DNA of 64,000 nt from Acorus gramineus (taxonomy: Eukaryota > Streptophyta > Magnoliopsida > Acorales > Acoraceae). The translations under genes were made by a program, and so were the position numbers. Shown in pieces: positions 12,084-24,940 of this stretch. Under the pieces are notes generated by a model. It was not told where the DNA came from and did no database searches. It was given only the letters and a program-made list of their open reading frames with translations. The stretch covers positions 10,509,397-10,573,396 of the forward strand of contig CM060857.1 in the NCBI GenBank assembly GCA_030737835.1, in the 5' to 3' direction. Numbering within the stretch: the stretch's first letter is position 1; the number at the start of each line of letters is the position of its first letter.

Positions 12084-13802
12084 AATAACAACCATACGGA
12101 AATCATTAAAATCTTCTCTATTGATGTATATCTATTTTATATATGAATAAGTCATCCACGAACCAACCAGGGGGAGTAGGAAGTTAGGATAACCTCGATT
12201 GCAATGGCTAAAGCATGGTGGTCAAACTTTAATTTGTTTGCTCATCTTGATTATGAGATTATCAGTGAGTTAGGCTATGACCTAAATCTTTGTTCCATTA
12301 AGTCTTACATTTTGCATCCAGAAAATGACGTGCAAGAAGAGGTTTGAAATATGTTGATGAAATTATGGGGAAAGTCTAATAAGTTGTCCAATTCACATTT
12401 AGAGGCAGAGGAGGTGTGGGTCTCCATTGAGGGATAGTGGCCATGGGACTCATTTATGATATGGAGAAAGATAGAGCCGTGGTAATTCGGGATTTTCAAA
12501 GGAACTTTTTTTTTGGATATGAGATGGACTGCGTGACTCTGACCTTACAGTTGACGGGGAAGAAGAGAGAAAAAATTGTTATTTTATTTCTATTAATTCT
12601 TACAAAAGATAAACATATTCATGGAGTATGACGATTTTTTTAATAAAAAAAAATCAATCACCGATTAGTTCCAATCTAATTGAACAATTTAATTGTTTAT
12701 AACCGTTAGATCTTATCACATCAAAATAAACATATTAATAATTATTGTGATTGAAATCATTGTCATTAAAAAATTCTCTCTTTCTTTCTTTTCCGCATGG
12801 TTCATTAAATTCTTGTTTTTTTAAATGGTAATAACACATGATGACTTTTAATATGTTATATTGAAATGATAAGATCTTACGGGTCATAAGCATGTTAGAT
12901 AATGAAATTGTCCAATTAACATCGGACCAAACCTGATCTTAATGAGAGCGGTTGCCCCGCTCAATTTTTTTTTAGAGAGAAGCCAGGTTCGATGTCATAA
13001 TTTTAAAAAATGATCTAATAACTAAATTCTTTTACAATTTGGTGACCCAAATAGTGTGGACTATAGTTACAAGAACTATAAAACTTGTACAAAAAAACGT
13101 GAAAGGATCAATCATCAATGGATCAGTTCTCATATTTCTTATTTGCAGATGATGGCTGCCACGTAAGAAATAATGAATTATAGTAATAATAATATAAAAA
13201 AACATCTATTGTGCTGAGTATGTATTTCATTTACATTCAAAAAAATATTTCAATAGAATGCATAACATAATGATAATACATTGGTCAGCAAAACTATAGT
13301 GTCAATAGGCAAAGATAATCTTTTCAAATGTTCAGATCAATGACCTAGTGAAGTTCCTGCCCCACCACATTAATGATTGCCCATTTGATATTAGAAATAG
13401 ATTACGTAAGCACATCTATCTTTGTTGCTCCAACTGGTGATCACCAAATGAAATCACATTGGAGCGCTTGAAGATTTCCCACCCTACACAAGTTGCTTTT
13501 ACCTAAGGTAACTCTTTTCATTCTTCCTTTATTAATGTGGCTATTCTTGGGCAATAAAATTCCATTCATTTTCCCTTCCCACAGAATTTATCAGAACTAA
13601 TTTCCTGAGAAATGAGAACTCTCCTTCGACCCTTAACCGGTACACAGAATAGATGTTTTACAGTATAGCAAACATATATCCTTGTTTGTTTCACGAATAG
13701 GAAGATGCATGAAGAATAAGTTTAATCTTGAAAAAAAAAACACATCTATTTATCATGAATAAATTGTCATAGTTATGTCTTGAAAAATTATAATAAACCT
13801 TA
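12084..13802. other. Spacer with an unidentified decayed coding-like patch
   Basis: Mostly AT-rich. At about 12200-12430 the plus strand reads as a broken frame (AWWSNFNLFAHLDYEI, then SELGYDLNLCSIKSYIL) before a stop. This has the look of an old transposon-derived protein, but I cannot assign it. No intact gene is seen. Confidence 0.4.
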
Positions 13803-13817
13803 ATAGTTATACATGGA

Positions 13818-14198
13818 AGGTGGGCGCCGCTGGTAGAACAGTTCGAAAAATGCTTGGCCAGGTGGAAAGGAAGGTGGCTGAGCTAGGGGGGGGCAAATTA
13901 ACCATGCTTCAAGCAGTACCCACAAACTTGCCTCTCTTTTTTTTTGTTGGTCTTCAAAGTGCCCGAGGGGATTGTGGAGAAGATAGACACAATTAGGCGC
14001 AGGTTTCTGTGGAGGGGAGTGGAGGGGGACATGAAGACACCTCATTTGGTGGACTGGAGCACTGTGTGTAAGTCCAAAATTTATTATGTATTCTATTTAT
14101 CCCCATCCTCCTCCTCCCCCCCCCTCATACCCTTTCGGAGTTTGTAATTAGATATTCATCTAATGAAAATCGGGTAGCAAATATCTACAAAAAAAAAA
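13818..14198 (+). mobile_element. 5'-truncated LINE with poly(A) tail and 15-bp TSD
   Basis: The TSD ATAGTTATACATGGA occurs at 13803-13817 and 14199-14213. The insert ends in a run of A at 14188-14199. Across three plus-strand frames it encodes the C-terminal part of a plant L1-type reverse transcriptase protein: LVEQFEKCLARWKGRWLS, then [16 protein letters not shown], then [20 protein letters not shown] and [12 protein letters not shown]. The frame changes between these blocks show it is dead. Most of the element is missing at the 5' end, as expected from target-primed reverse transcription that stopped early. Confidence 0.85.
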
Positions 14199-14369
14199 AT
14201 AGTTATACATGGAGGATGCAAATGTAATTTATTTTTACTTCTCCATCCAAAACTATAATTATATTCTAATAAAACAAACATAGAAGGCAAAAACTTATCC
14301 AAACAGATAAAACAATAGCAACCAAATAGAAAATCATCAAATTCTCATCTATCCTTGTGTTACTATTTT

Positions 14370-14716
14370 GGGTTAAAGACATCTAAGTCCCTACAAACAT
14401 GGAAAAACCTATATAAGTCCCTACTAAAATTAAGACAGACGTACGAGTCCCTGAAAACTCAGAAAAACCCAATTATCATCCCTGAGTTAAATTTTCATCC
14501 AAATGTAACGGAATATTCCTAGAAGGACTTCAATGTCAACACAATTATACGCGACAGAATATTCTAGGAATATTCCGTTAAGTTTGGATGGAAATTTAAC
14601 TCAGGGATGATAATTAGGTTTTTCTGAGTTTTCAGAGACTCGTACGTCTGTCCCAATTTTAGTAGGGACTTATATGGGTTTTTCCATGTTTGTAGGGACT
14701 TAGATGTCTTTAACCC
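14370..14716. mobile_element. MULE-type foldback MITE with perfect 9-bp TSD
   Basis: The two 160-bp arms are nearly exact inverted copies, from GGGTTAAAGACATCTAAGTC to GACTTAGATGTCTTTAACCC. The centre carries GGAATATTCCTAGAA and its inverse. The flanks are TACTATTTT at 14361-14369 and 14717-14725. The small divergence between arms suggests a young copy. It shares its terminal motif with 2561-3238. Confidence 0.88.
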
Positions 14717-14725
14717 TACTATTTT

Positions 14726-16534
14726 ATACCTGGATCAGCTATCCAGGAATCAACCAGAGGAGGGGGTTCTTGTAGTATAAATTGCCACTCTAATTAAATT
14801 AAGCTAACGTAAAAGGTAAGGCCTGTAAGCCCTAATTCAAACACCTAGTATCAACATCATTTCTTACATGATTTATATCTAAAAACCAAACCACTTTCAT
14901 ATTTTGTCACAGGGATTTCTGTTGATTCCAATAATCTCACATACAAGATGTAAGAAAGCATAAAAGGTCATTATTCATGTCAAGATAGTTAGAAGAGGAG
15001 TCCTTGATACAAATTTGCTCCCAGGAGAAGAGATCCAAAGAATCAAATATTCATTTCTTGGAAAGTGACAGTGTCCACTTGCTCAATATATCCTCCCAAA
15101 GACCCATCTACTATGCAAAAGGCCGATCTCCAAAACCAATTGAGATGAAGTCATTGAAGATTTTCAATGAATTTCAGGGGAAAACAAATGGGGAAAGTTT
15201 TTGAGCCTCTCCATGGCATTTCGCATATAGATTATAGAGCACGTGAACCCATGTTTTCTTCTATGTATTAATGGGGGGCGGGGAAGGGCGGTGGACAGGA
15301 TATGGTTGCAGAGGTCCCCCACTCTACCATTACTAGCTTCTTAATGTCACTCCTTCAATTATATATTTCAAAGACTCTCCAATGCAAATGGCAATGATTT
15401 CTAATAATATATGCACATGAGTTTTTCGTTCATTGCGTGCTGAATATGCATTATTTTGAGAAAATAAAAATGTAGTAAAAGGAGGTATGACATAGTTGAT
15501 GGAATGGACAAAATAACTATTATAAAATAATGACAATCAAAATCCTCAATCCATGCAGAGATGATCGACTTGGGATTGATTGCCGAGAGTGGCTCGAAGT
15601 AGAGTAATCAACTTATCATGGCACCTGACTATGATTCCTATCAGCAGAAATGTATGTAACAGACAGTAATCGGTTTAGTTGTTGGAAATAAGCTTTATAT
15701 GATAACCACTTGCAATTTGCAAAGACTCAAGACAGAACCTTTGTTTCATAATGCGAGCCACTCAGCAATTAATTATGTTAAACAGTTGCATAGAAATGGT
15801 CCATGGGCTAATAACTCTACAAATACGGGAAATGACGCATATTGGTCCAATTAAATTCTTCAAGTTATCGATCATTCTTTTTTGTAAGGTGCCTCATCAT
15901 CATCTTCTTAAAGTTGAAAGCAATAAGAAAGAAGTTGGCTTTCTCGTCAGATACATACAAGCAAGTCTACTCTAGCATCGTATTTGAAAATCAGGAAAGT
16001 TAAAAAGTTGACACTAAATCAGACTTTCAGCACAAAATATTACATGATTGATATGATGAGATAAAAAAATAAGGTGTTTGGATCATCTGAGAGCTGAGAT
16101 TTTCCAATTTGTTACCACCTTTACAGCATTGGAAGGCACCCAGACAGCAATTTTCAGTTCCTTGAGCTTACATAGTGCCGGGGGCATGATCCATAATGCC
16201 TTATATCACATTTAAGTGGCCCAAAGGTTTGTCCATTACAGATAAAATGATCAATACCCAGATTAAATAAAATAATAGGATTTTTTTAGTTTTTAGTCCC
16301 TGTAAATATATCTATTTAGGGATCGATCCCTCACTTCTTTATATTTTGATTTTAGTCTCTAATTTTAAAGAATATATTCATTTTTAGTCCCTACGAGGGA
16401 CTAAAAACAAAACCAAAATCCCATAAAATAAACAACATATCAAACAATGACAACAACACAAAAATCAGTTGAGAATTGAAACACAAAATATGAACTTAAT
16501 GAGTCGCAGATACCTGTGAAAGTGTATTTGCTTT
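14726..16534. other. Spacer, no gene recognised
   Basis: No exon series on either strand resembles a known protein. Near 16275-16420 is a decayed MITE-like palindrome (TTTTTAGTCCCTGTAAATAT ... AGTCCCTACGAGGGACTAAAAAC). Short ORFs here have no recognisable domain. Confidence 0.45.
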
Positions 16535-17245
16535 GTCATTCCAAGTCTGATTTCTCACATTTGCTGTTCTTGAATAACATCTGATCTGCTAGACAGGTAC
16601 AACATGCCCTTCCTTCACATATAGGTCTGTAGGTTGAAAGAACATTGAATCTAGAGATCTCCTTATTGAACATTATAACTATTCCAGAAAGAAACGCCAC
16701 CATAACTCTCAATGTTAAACAATCATTGGTTGGCAAAGCTTTTAAAAGTGAGATTTTGACTTCAGTAAATTCAAATGATAAGATTAACTCATAAATTGGA
16801 CATTCAATTCACACTAATGGCACTTTGATCCTACTCTATGTGACAAATTAGACTCATTTTCCCAGTAATGTTTCCTTTTACTATGATGAATTGCATCAAA
16901 CCAGTTAATCACGTTGTCATTCCAAGTCTGATTTCTCACATTTGGTGTGAATTAGCATCTGATCTGCTAGACAGGTGCAACATGCCCTTCCTTCAGAAAT
17001 ATCTCTGTAAGTTGAAATAACATGGAATATGAAGATCTCCTTATTGAACATTAACCATAACTCTCAATGTTAGACAAACATTGGTTGTCAGAGCTTTTAA
17101 AGTCGTACATTGGATATTTCAATTCATGTTATGACACTTTGATTGTACTCCATAACAAATTATACGCATTTTCCCAGAAATATTTTTCCTTCTACCATAC
17201 AGAATTGTATCAAACCAGTTACTGAACATACACATTAACCAGTTA
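16535..17245. repeat. Diverged tandem duplication, period 381 bp
   Basis: GTCATTCCAAGTCTGATTTC at 16535 recurs at 16916. The same order of landmarks follows in both copies (GATCTGCTAGACAGGT, CTCCTTATTGAACATTA, CATAACTCTCAATGTTA, ATTTTCCCAG, ATCAAACCAGTTA). Numerous substitutions and indels make it older than the 600-bp array at 18308. Function unknown. Confidence 0.8.
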
Positions 17246-18307
17246 AGGGTAGGATGCCAACCGTTTTCTCCAAAACAAAAAAAAAAAAAAAAGAAGAAGA
17301 AAGAAAGAAAGAAAAGAAAAGAAAATGAAAGAAGCCACACTTTAACATCAACGTCACTAAACCACCCACCAGCAGAATCTCAAGATCTATTAATGCACAT
17401 TTACTTCTGACAAATTAGACACTTTAATCAATACCTAAGTACTGCAGTTATTTACTTTGATGAGACTGGTTGGCGTGAGGTTTTCCCTGGACTCCCTTAC
17501 ATCTTTGTTATAGTAACAGTATTTAAACAAGAATGGTGGACAATTTAAGTGAGCTGAATCAGGAAATAAAAAAAATGTACATCTCAAATTAAGAGAAGTC
17601 ACAAATTAAACTTAAAAAATGGAAAACGCTAGTAAGCATGGAGCTGTTAGAAGAAGGAAAGATAAAACATGCTGTATAAACCGTTTGAGATTATTATTTA
17701 TCATGGGATGCTCACTGTGCTGGGGCCAAGAAGGTTATTTTTTAGCACAACATAAGAACAGAGGAATAGAAGTTTCTTTTGTTCGTTGGAGGCCTGATCC
17801 AGTAGACCTCTCACCTACTGGATTTTTCTTTCTGTTTTGCTGTATTTTTTATTTCTTCTTATGTATTGTATTGTGCCCCAATAACTTTAATAAGATTTAG
17901 TGGTAGAATCCCTACCTTTCTCTTTACAAAAAAAAAAAAAAAAAGAGAATTGATTATATATGTGCCGATTAAAAATGCCTCAGGGGAATCTAATCACTGA
18001 GTGGCTTATGCATCAAGAAGGAGAGAAGCAATACCGATACCATTACGACATTATAGAAATATAAGTGAAAGGATCTAACTTAACATCAACAAAAAAATTA
18101 CCCTTTTCAATATATCTCTTCCCCTTAATTGTAAAAGGAGGGTTTGAATATCAATTCGATGTGTGTGCATCTAAGACGAAAGAGAAGCACTCAACACAAC
18201 ATATGAAAAGCGTCTCATGCTTACACAAAGTATTGTCCATTCTGCCCCTCAATGGGCTCACGTCTTTAAAACATGTCTCGGTGTGTGTATTCATATATAA
18301 GCACAAT
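17246..18307. other. Spacer with a poly(A)-tailed segment, possible retroposon
   Basis: A plus-strand segment ends in a run of A at about 17928-17945, preceded by AATAAGATTTAGTGG. This could be the 3' end of a LINE or SINE, but no matching TSD was found. The last 240 bp (18065-18307) hold a short open frame with no recognisable domain. Confidence 0.35.
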
Positions 18308-20711
18308 CTATACTCTTTCATTAGGCGATGTGACATTTATGACTTATCTGATATAGAAAAGTGTCCTCTACATGATTTGAGTTTCCAATGTCAAACTGAA
18401 ACACTAGAAGGCCTTCTAAAGCTTAACAGCATATCCTATATCAAAGTAGCATTGGTCATCTGGCATCCAATGACAAATGCATCTCCATGGAGTTTATGAC
18501 CATCTCACGGGCATGCTGTGTGGGATTAGTGTTCCGTTGCAGAAGGCAATATAATCAGTGGATGGCATTCGGGGGAATGAAATGACTTGCGTGAATTGGG
18601 GACTGACCTTCTAACTGAAAAATGTACCTTAATCATCACTCTTTATAATTCACTCAGTCAGCACAAACAAGCATCAGAGAATTCTGTACTCACACCTACA
18701 CAAAAAAAGAAACACGACTTGAACCACGAAAAAAAAAATAGCCAAACAGGAAGCAAAATAAGAAGAACAAATAAACATTGCCAGCCAACATCATACCTTT
18801 CTAATTTTTCCCAATGAAAAGTTCATTCATTCATTCATTCATTCAATCAAGAAACTCTAAAACTTGTATTCTCATCTTCAACTTTCACCAATTCTTCAAC
18901 TATTCCACAAACTATACTCTTCCATTAGGCGATGTGACATTTATGACTTATCTGATATAGAAAAATGTCCTCTACATGATTTGAGTTTCCAATGTCAAAC
19001 TGAAACACTAGAAGGCCTTACAAAGCTTAACAACATATCCTACATCAAAGTAGCATTGGTCATCTGGCATCCAATGACTAATGCATCTCCATGGAGTTTA
19101 TGACCATCTCACGGGCATGCTGTGTGGGATTAGTGTTCCTTTGCAGAAGGCAATATAATCAGTGGATGGCATTCGGGGGAATGAAATGACTTGCGTGAAT
19201 TGGGGACTGACCTTCTAACTGAAAAATGTACCTTAATCATCACTCTTTATAATTCACTCAGTCAGCACAAACAAGCATCAGAGAATTCTGTACTCACACC
19301 TACACAAAAAAAGAAACACGACTTGAACCACGAAAAAAAAAATAGCCAAACAGGAAGCAAAATAAGAAGAACAAATAAACATTGCCAGCCAACATCATAC
19401 CTTTCTAATTTTTCCCAATGAAAAGTTCATTCATTCATTCATTCAATCAAGAAACTCTAAAACTCGTATTCTCATCTTCAACTTTCACCAATTCTTCAAC
19501 TATTCCACAAACTATACTCTTCCATTAGGCGATGTGACATTTATGACTTATCTGATATAGAAAAATGTCCTCTACATGATTTGAGTTTCCAATGTCAAAC
19601 TGAAACACTAGAAGGCCTTACAAAGCTTAACAACATATCCTACATCAAAGTAGCATTGGTCATCTGGCATCCAATGACTAATGCATCTCCATGGAGTTTA
19701 TGACCATCTCACGGGCATGCTGTGTGGGATTAGTGTTCCTTTGCAGAAGGCAATATAATCAGTGGATGGCATTCGGGGGAATGAAATGACTTGCGTGAAT
19801 TGGGGACTGACCTTCTAACTGAAAAATGTACCTTAATCATCACTCTTTATAATTCACTCAGTCAGCACAAACAAGCATCAGAGAATTCTGTACTCACACC
19901 TACACAAAAAAAGAAACACGACTTGAACCACGAAAAAACAAATAGCCAAACAGGAAGCAAAATAAGAAGAACAAATAAACATTGCCAGCCAACATCATAC
20001 CTTTCTAATTTTTCCCAATGAAAAGTTCATTCATTCATTCATTCAATCAAGAAACTCTAAAACTCGTATTCTCATCTTCAACTTTCACCAATTCTTCAAC
20101 TATTCCACAAACTATACTCTTCCATTAGGCGATGTGACATTTATGACTTATCTGATATAGAAAAGTGTCCTCTACATGATTTGAGTTTCCAATGTCAAAC
20201 TGAAACACTAGAAGGCCTTCTAAAGCTTAACAGCATATCCTATATCAAAGTAGCATTGGTCATCTGGCATCCAATGACAAATGCATCTCCATGGAGTTTA
20301 TGACCATCTCACGGGCATGCTGTGTGGGATTAGTGTTCCGTTGCAGAAGGCAATATAATCAGTGGATGGCATTCGGGGGAATGAAATGACTTGTGTGAAT
20401 TGGGGACTGACCTTCTAACTGAAAAATGTACCTTAATCATCACTCTTTATAATTCACTCAGTCAGCACAAACAAGCATCAGAGAATTCTGTACTCACACC
20501 TACACAAAAAAAGAAACACGACTTGAACCACGAAAAAACAAATAGCCAAACAGGAAGCAAAATAAGCAAAACAAATAAACATTGCCAACCAACATCATAC
20601 CTTTTTAAATTTTTCCCAATGAAAAGTTCATTCATTCATTCATTCAATCAAGAAACTCTAAAACTCGTATTCTCATCTTCAACTTTCACCAATTCTTCAA
20701 CCATTCCACAA
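18308..20711. repeat. Tandem array of four near-identical 600-bp units
   Basis: Units start at CTATACTCTT at 18308, 18912, 19512 and 20112 (604, 600, 600 and 600 bp). The last ends at CCATTCCACAA (20711). Identity is very high, with only scattered differences. Each unit contains a 76-codon open frame in plus orientation and an (ATTC)n run. The frame has no recognisable domain and no sign of selection that I can judge by eye. The array ends about 140 bp from the 3' end of the carrier gene at 20850. It may be promoter, 3' flank or untranslated sequence of that gene. Confidence 0.92.
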
Positions 20712-20717
20712 CAACCC

Positions 20718-20721
20718 CTAC

Positions 20722-20752
<31 letters not shown>

Positions 20753-20755
20753 AAG
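20718..20755. repeat. Poly-C/poly-A tract
   Basis: About 20 C followed by about 12 A, between the tandem array and the carrier gene. Assembly length here is unreliable. Confidence 0.8.
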
Positions 20756-20849
20756 GCCTGCTTTTGCCACTACATTTGTGACTTGAAAATCAATATCATC
20801 CAATGCAACAATCCTCACCCTCCCCCAACATAAGCAAACCAAAAGCCCA

Positions 20850-21695
20850 TCAAAACGATGACATTCCCGTCGCGCGCCGCAGCTGCTCGTAAGAAACCCA
20901 GAACACAAACTGCCAGGGGCCGAGCCTCGCCCACGTCGGGAAGAACCCCTTCCAAAGAGCCCCAAAACCCTCAGCCCTCACCGTCCTCACCAAACAATCC
21001 AAAGAACCCCTATAGATCCTCTCAACCCCCTGATTCATCATCCGTGTCTTCACCACGTCGGCCGGGCAGCTCATCATCGTCGAACAGAGCCCCGACGCGA
21101 CCGAAGCCAACGTGTGCGCGTACAAGTTATCCTCGAAAAGCCCTCCATTCAAAATCCGACGCTTCGAGTAGTCGTAGCACGTCAATTCCCCCATATTGAC
21201 CAAGAACGCCCTCTGCGCGTTCGGGAACACTCCTCTCCAGAGCCCGCCGAGTCCCTCCGACCGCACGATCTTCATCAGAGCGTCCGGAGCGCTCGAGTAC
21301 CTCCGGCTCGACCTTCGTCCGTCCGCTTGCATCCTCACCTTCACCAGATCGGCCGGACTCGCCACGACCTGGGCGAGGACGCCGGAGACGCCGCCGGCGA
21401 AGGCCCTGGATGCGAGAGAGTCGGACGAGGGGCGGAGGAGCTCGTAAGAGACGATGCGGAGGGGAGTGTAGAAGAGGTGGCGGAGTAGGGCGGAGGAGAG
21501 GCCCCTGTAGAGGGAGAAGAGGCCCTCGGACCTCACAAGGTCGGAGGCGATTCGGAAGGCGTTGGTGGGTCGGCGGGTCAGGGACTCGTTGTGGAGCTGA
21601 AGCCGAGTCTTCGCCAGATCGATCGGGAACGTCGCCGTCTCCGCTGCCGCGGCGGACGCCGCCGCCATTAGCAGCTTCTGTGGTCCTCCTTCCAT
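20850..21695 (-). CDS. Mitochondrial uncoupling-type carrier (UCP3/PUMP3-like)
   Basis: A single uninterrupted frame of 281 residues on the minus strand. It holds three repeats of the mitochondrial carrier family, each with the signature PxD/ExxKxR: PIDLAKTR from residue 24, PADLVKVR from 114 and PADVVKTR from 211. Typical companions follow, such as EGLFSLYRG, EGLGGLWRG and EGFGALWKG. Family members are six-helix inner-membrane carriers. The closest match by recall is the plant uncoupling protein 3 type, which moves small dicarboxylates or dissipates the proton gradient. Substrate cannot be read from sequence. The start MEGGPQKLL is the first AUG and gives about the family length (around 300). 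The absence of introns fits my memory of UCP3-type genes. Downstream lies the 600-bp tandem array. Confidence 0.92.
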   Translation of the reverse strand: MEGGPQKLLMAAASAAAAETATFPIDLAKTRLQLHNESLTRRPTNAFRIASDLVRSEGLFSLYRGLSSALLRHLFYTPLRIVSYELLRPSSDSLASRAFAGGVSGVLAQVVASPADLVKVRMQADGRRSSRRYSSAPDALMKIVRSEGLGGLWRGVFPNAQRAFLVNMGELTCYDYSKRRILNGGLFEDNLYAHTLASVASGLCSTMMSCPADVVKTRMMNQGVERIYRGSLDCLVRTVRAEGFGALWKGFFPTWARLGPWQFVFWVSYEQLRRATGMSSF

Positions 21696-21923
21696 GGCGG
21701 AATCGGAGACTCCGAAAAGAGAAGCAGAGATGTGTTGTTGCTATTCAGCGGGCTTTATTTGTAGCTCAGGTACATTATAAAACCAGTAAGCTTGCCTACG
21801 TGGCATACGTTATTACGATTAGACAAACTCAATATCTTGGCCCACAGTTGTGTTTGACCATCCCGCCCAAAAGAGTGATTCGAGGATCGTTAAAACCCTA
21901 TTTATTGGGGTTTTTTTTTCCTA

Positions 21924-22256
21924 AGCCCCGTGTAGAACGGTAATAAATTTTCAGATAACCTCGGATAAAGAAAAATAAAGGATAAAAAGTATTTAAAAAC
22001 ATAGAATAACTAGAGATAAAATATATCAAAATAGACTGGTATAAAATGGTATATAGATACCAATCAACAATCATTATTTTTTCACATTTTATAAATCTTT
22101 ATTCATACTTTATTCACATTTTACTCAAACAATAAAACATTATTCTTACGTTTATCAACCAGAATAATTCAAAACACAATCAAACCACTTTATCATCACT
22201 TATGCCGAAATAAATGTATACACAAAAATAAGTCTTAATCCCGTTCCAAACGGGGG
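21924..22256. mobile_element. Probable Tourist-type MITE in the carrier promoter
   Basis: The left end AGCCCCGTGTAGAACGG and right end CCGTTCCAAACGGGGG are approximate inverted repeats flanked by CTA on both sides (21921-21923 and 22257-22259). Interior AT-rich with no coding sequence. It sits about 230 bp upstream of the carrier start codon and directly abuts the Harbinger element. Confidence 0.5.
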
Positions 22257-24569
22257 CTAGAGTTGTGTTTGGTTGGACTTAAAAACAGAGCTTATTCTAC
22301 TTTTTCAGAAAAATCAGTGCTTATGCAGTCATTTTTCTGTTTGGTTAGCACTCCAATAAGTAGTGAAAAAACTCCTCATTCAGGAAAAAAAACACTACAA
22401 ATTTCAAGCCCCAAAAGATCACTGGGCTGTTTGGTTGCACTTATAAACAGAGCTTATTCTGCTTAAAGCTGAAATTCTGCTTTCAGCTTGTTTGGTTGGG
22501 TAACTTATAAGTACTGAATCATTTCCTCCTTCAGTCATTTAAACCAAAAAATATTCAGCTCCCAAAACCCAACTTATTTACTCGGCTAACGCATTCAGTG
22601 GTTCATCCCGACTATGAAAAGACATAAATGCCCCTGAGAAAGTCGTGTATTTACGTGAGGTATTTAATCCCGTTTAAGATTGATGGGTCCTCTCTCTCCT
22701 CCATTTTGGCCAACGAAGCCAACCCACCAACGGCAGCTCCACATACTGAAATGAACCCTAAATCGACACCAATGTTCGGCCTGTTCTGATGAGGTGCGAC
22801 GGAGACCCAAAAAAACTCTGAAATCTCGGGTTCAAAGATCTCATTCGAGAAGATCATGATGTTCGTCGACTGATTGACACTCCGATCTGCTTCTTCCTCA
22901 CGATTTGGGTCGGATACACACCGATCTCCGTCTGGATTCCTTTTTCGGCGAACCATCCGACACTCCAATCTGCTACATAATCTCTTTGGCTCTCCTCCCC
23001 AACCAACCATCAAGGTAAAACCGAGCAGATCTCCTCGTTTCATGCTTGTGTGCTTCAGATCTATTGATCTTATACTGTTTAGGGTTTCTGCAGTGACGAA
23101 TTTGTGTGGATCATCGGCTTGATTATGTTTTTTTACCTATTGTGGGTAGATCAGGTTCAATGTAGGTGATTGGTAGCTTTTTTGTGCAATACCTAATTTT
23201 TGAAGTCGAATTGTCTATAGATTATGATCTTTATTGGTTGGTGATGCCCTGATTTGTGGTGATTTTTAAAGTTTTTAGGTCTCATAGGTTGAACTTATGC
23301 TTTTTCTTTAAAAAATTTATGACACTGGTTGTTTATCTTTGAAGAAGTTGTTCTTCTTTAGGAAGTCCAATACAGTCTCCAAATGTGTGTGTTCGATCTC
23401 TATAAATCATGCCTTTGTTGTTAAAATGTTGTTCTCAAAATTGCATATCATTTCTCATCCTTCATTAAATAATGAAACCCAAAGTCCAGTATGTCAAGGG
23501 ATATTGTATGCTTTAATATGACCTCTAACATGCAGACAGAAAGTTCTATTTATATGATATCTTTTTGGCTTACAAAAATTAACTAAAAATATATATTGAC
23601 TAACAATAGACAACCAACCTTGATAACCACACATATGGGTTCGGACAATGAAAATATTGTATTATAAAAGTGGTTGGTTTAGATGTGTGTTTATGTAGTT
23701 TCCTATATGCTTAAGTTCATCTCTGGCCAGCTTTAGTTGTTTTTGTAATCCAAACTACAGATATCAATAAGACATTATAATGATGCAAAGGAGTTATGGT
23801 TGGGCTTCAAGCATCCATTCCTGCTTGAAACAAGGACACCTAAGAATATCATGTGAGGTGAAACAGTTTCACACCTCATTTCTTATAGAACTGTTTAATC
23901 ATGATTGCATATTATAGATTGGTCTTGTTATGTGTTTTATGTTAGGAGTTAATAGCTTTATTAATATAAACAACTAAATAGATGGGATTTTCTTTATGTA
24001 TTTAACCTTGTATAGACATTGGTATATGATACAACTAAGATAAGTCGTGGGTTTTGGATTATGAACTTGAAGTCCATACTTTAGAAATCTCGGGGTAGCC
24101 TTGTATTATTTGTCTGAGATTGTTCTTGTTTTAAAAAAAGATAGAGAGCACTGTAATTTCTACACTTCATCTGTTTGTATTTCTTCTTGTGGGTTCTGTA
24201 ATTATTTGAGCTGTTATGTTTACATTGTGTAAATGAGTGATAGATTACTGATTTGATTAATGGTAAACATGGACAATTATGGGTATTTGTGGCTGGTTGA
24301 GTTAATATTACCCCCCCCCCCCAAATATGTGTTTTTTTTATAATGATGGATTAATATTTTATCATTATTACATTATGAAATCTAACAAAGATAAATTAAC
24401 AAAAAAATACATTAGCCACAAAATTTAGCTCATGACTTCTTGGATAAGGTTCCAAGAAATTGCAATTGTTTCAAATATATAATACTATCCTCTCGTCATT
24501 GAAAAGTTCTTGTTTATATGAACAATCCCATGATAAAAGGTATATCCATTTTGAGACCTAGCTTTTGTA

Positions 24570-24571
<2 letters not shown>

Positions 24572-24605
<34 letters not shown>
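24572..24605. repeat. (TA)n microsatellite
   Basis: Uninterrupted TA run in the presumed 5' intron of the Harbinger Myb-like gene. Confidence 0.85.
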
Positions 24606-24607
<2 letters not shown>

Positions 24608-24940
24608 AGGGTTTCCTAGCCCACTTTGGTTGAATTGAATGAACTTTGGGGAACTAATGTTATAATTTCCGCTTGTCTAATTAGGTGCATGGATGTTTTA
24701 TTATTATTGTCAAGTGTTATACTCACACTAATGTTATTACATGTGCATCCAACGAGAACCAATGAACAGATAAAAAAAAAAACCACACACACAAACTAAA
24801 CCATCAAGAACTGATTCAACAAACCCATCTGATATTCACACCACTCCACAATCCAAAACCCATCTGATCATATTAACATGATCCAGTTATTTAAATCCCA
24901 TTGTATGACAAGTTTCTTCCCTCATTGTTGTTGGTAGATA

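Noticed and set aside
16535..17245. CRISPR-like spaced repeats
   Set aside because: Only two long diverged tandem copies, in a plant nuclear context. No short regular repeats with unique spacers exist in the window.
18587..20786. Four 76-131 codon ORFs repeated every 600 bp, a possible small gene family
   Set aside because: They are copies of one tandem DNA unit. Conservation is equal inside and outside the frame and there is no domain or splice support.
24138..24151. miR156/157-like AAGATAGAGAGCAC
   Set aside because: Only the 3' part of the miRNA matches, and no complementary arm is visible nearby.
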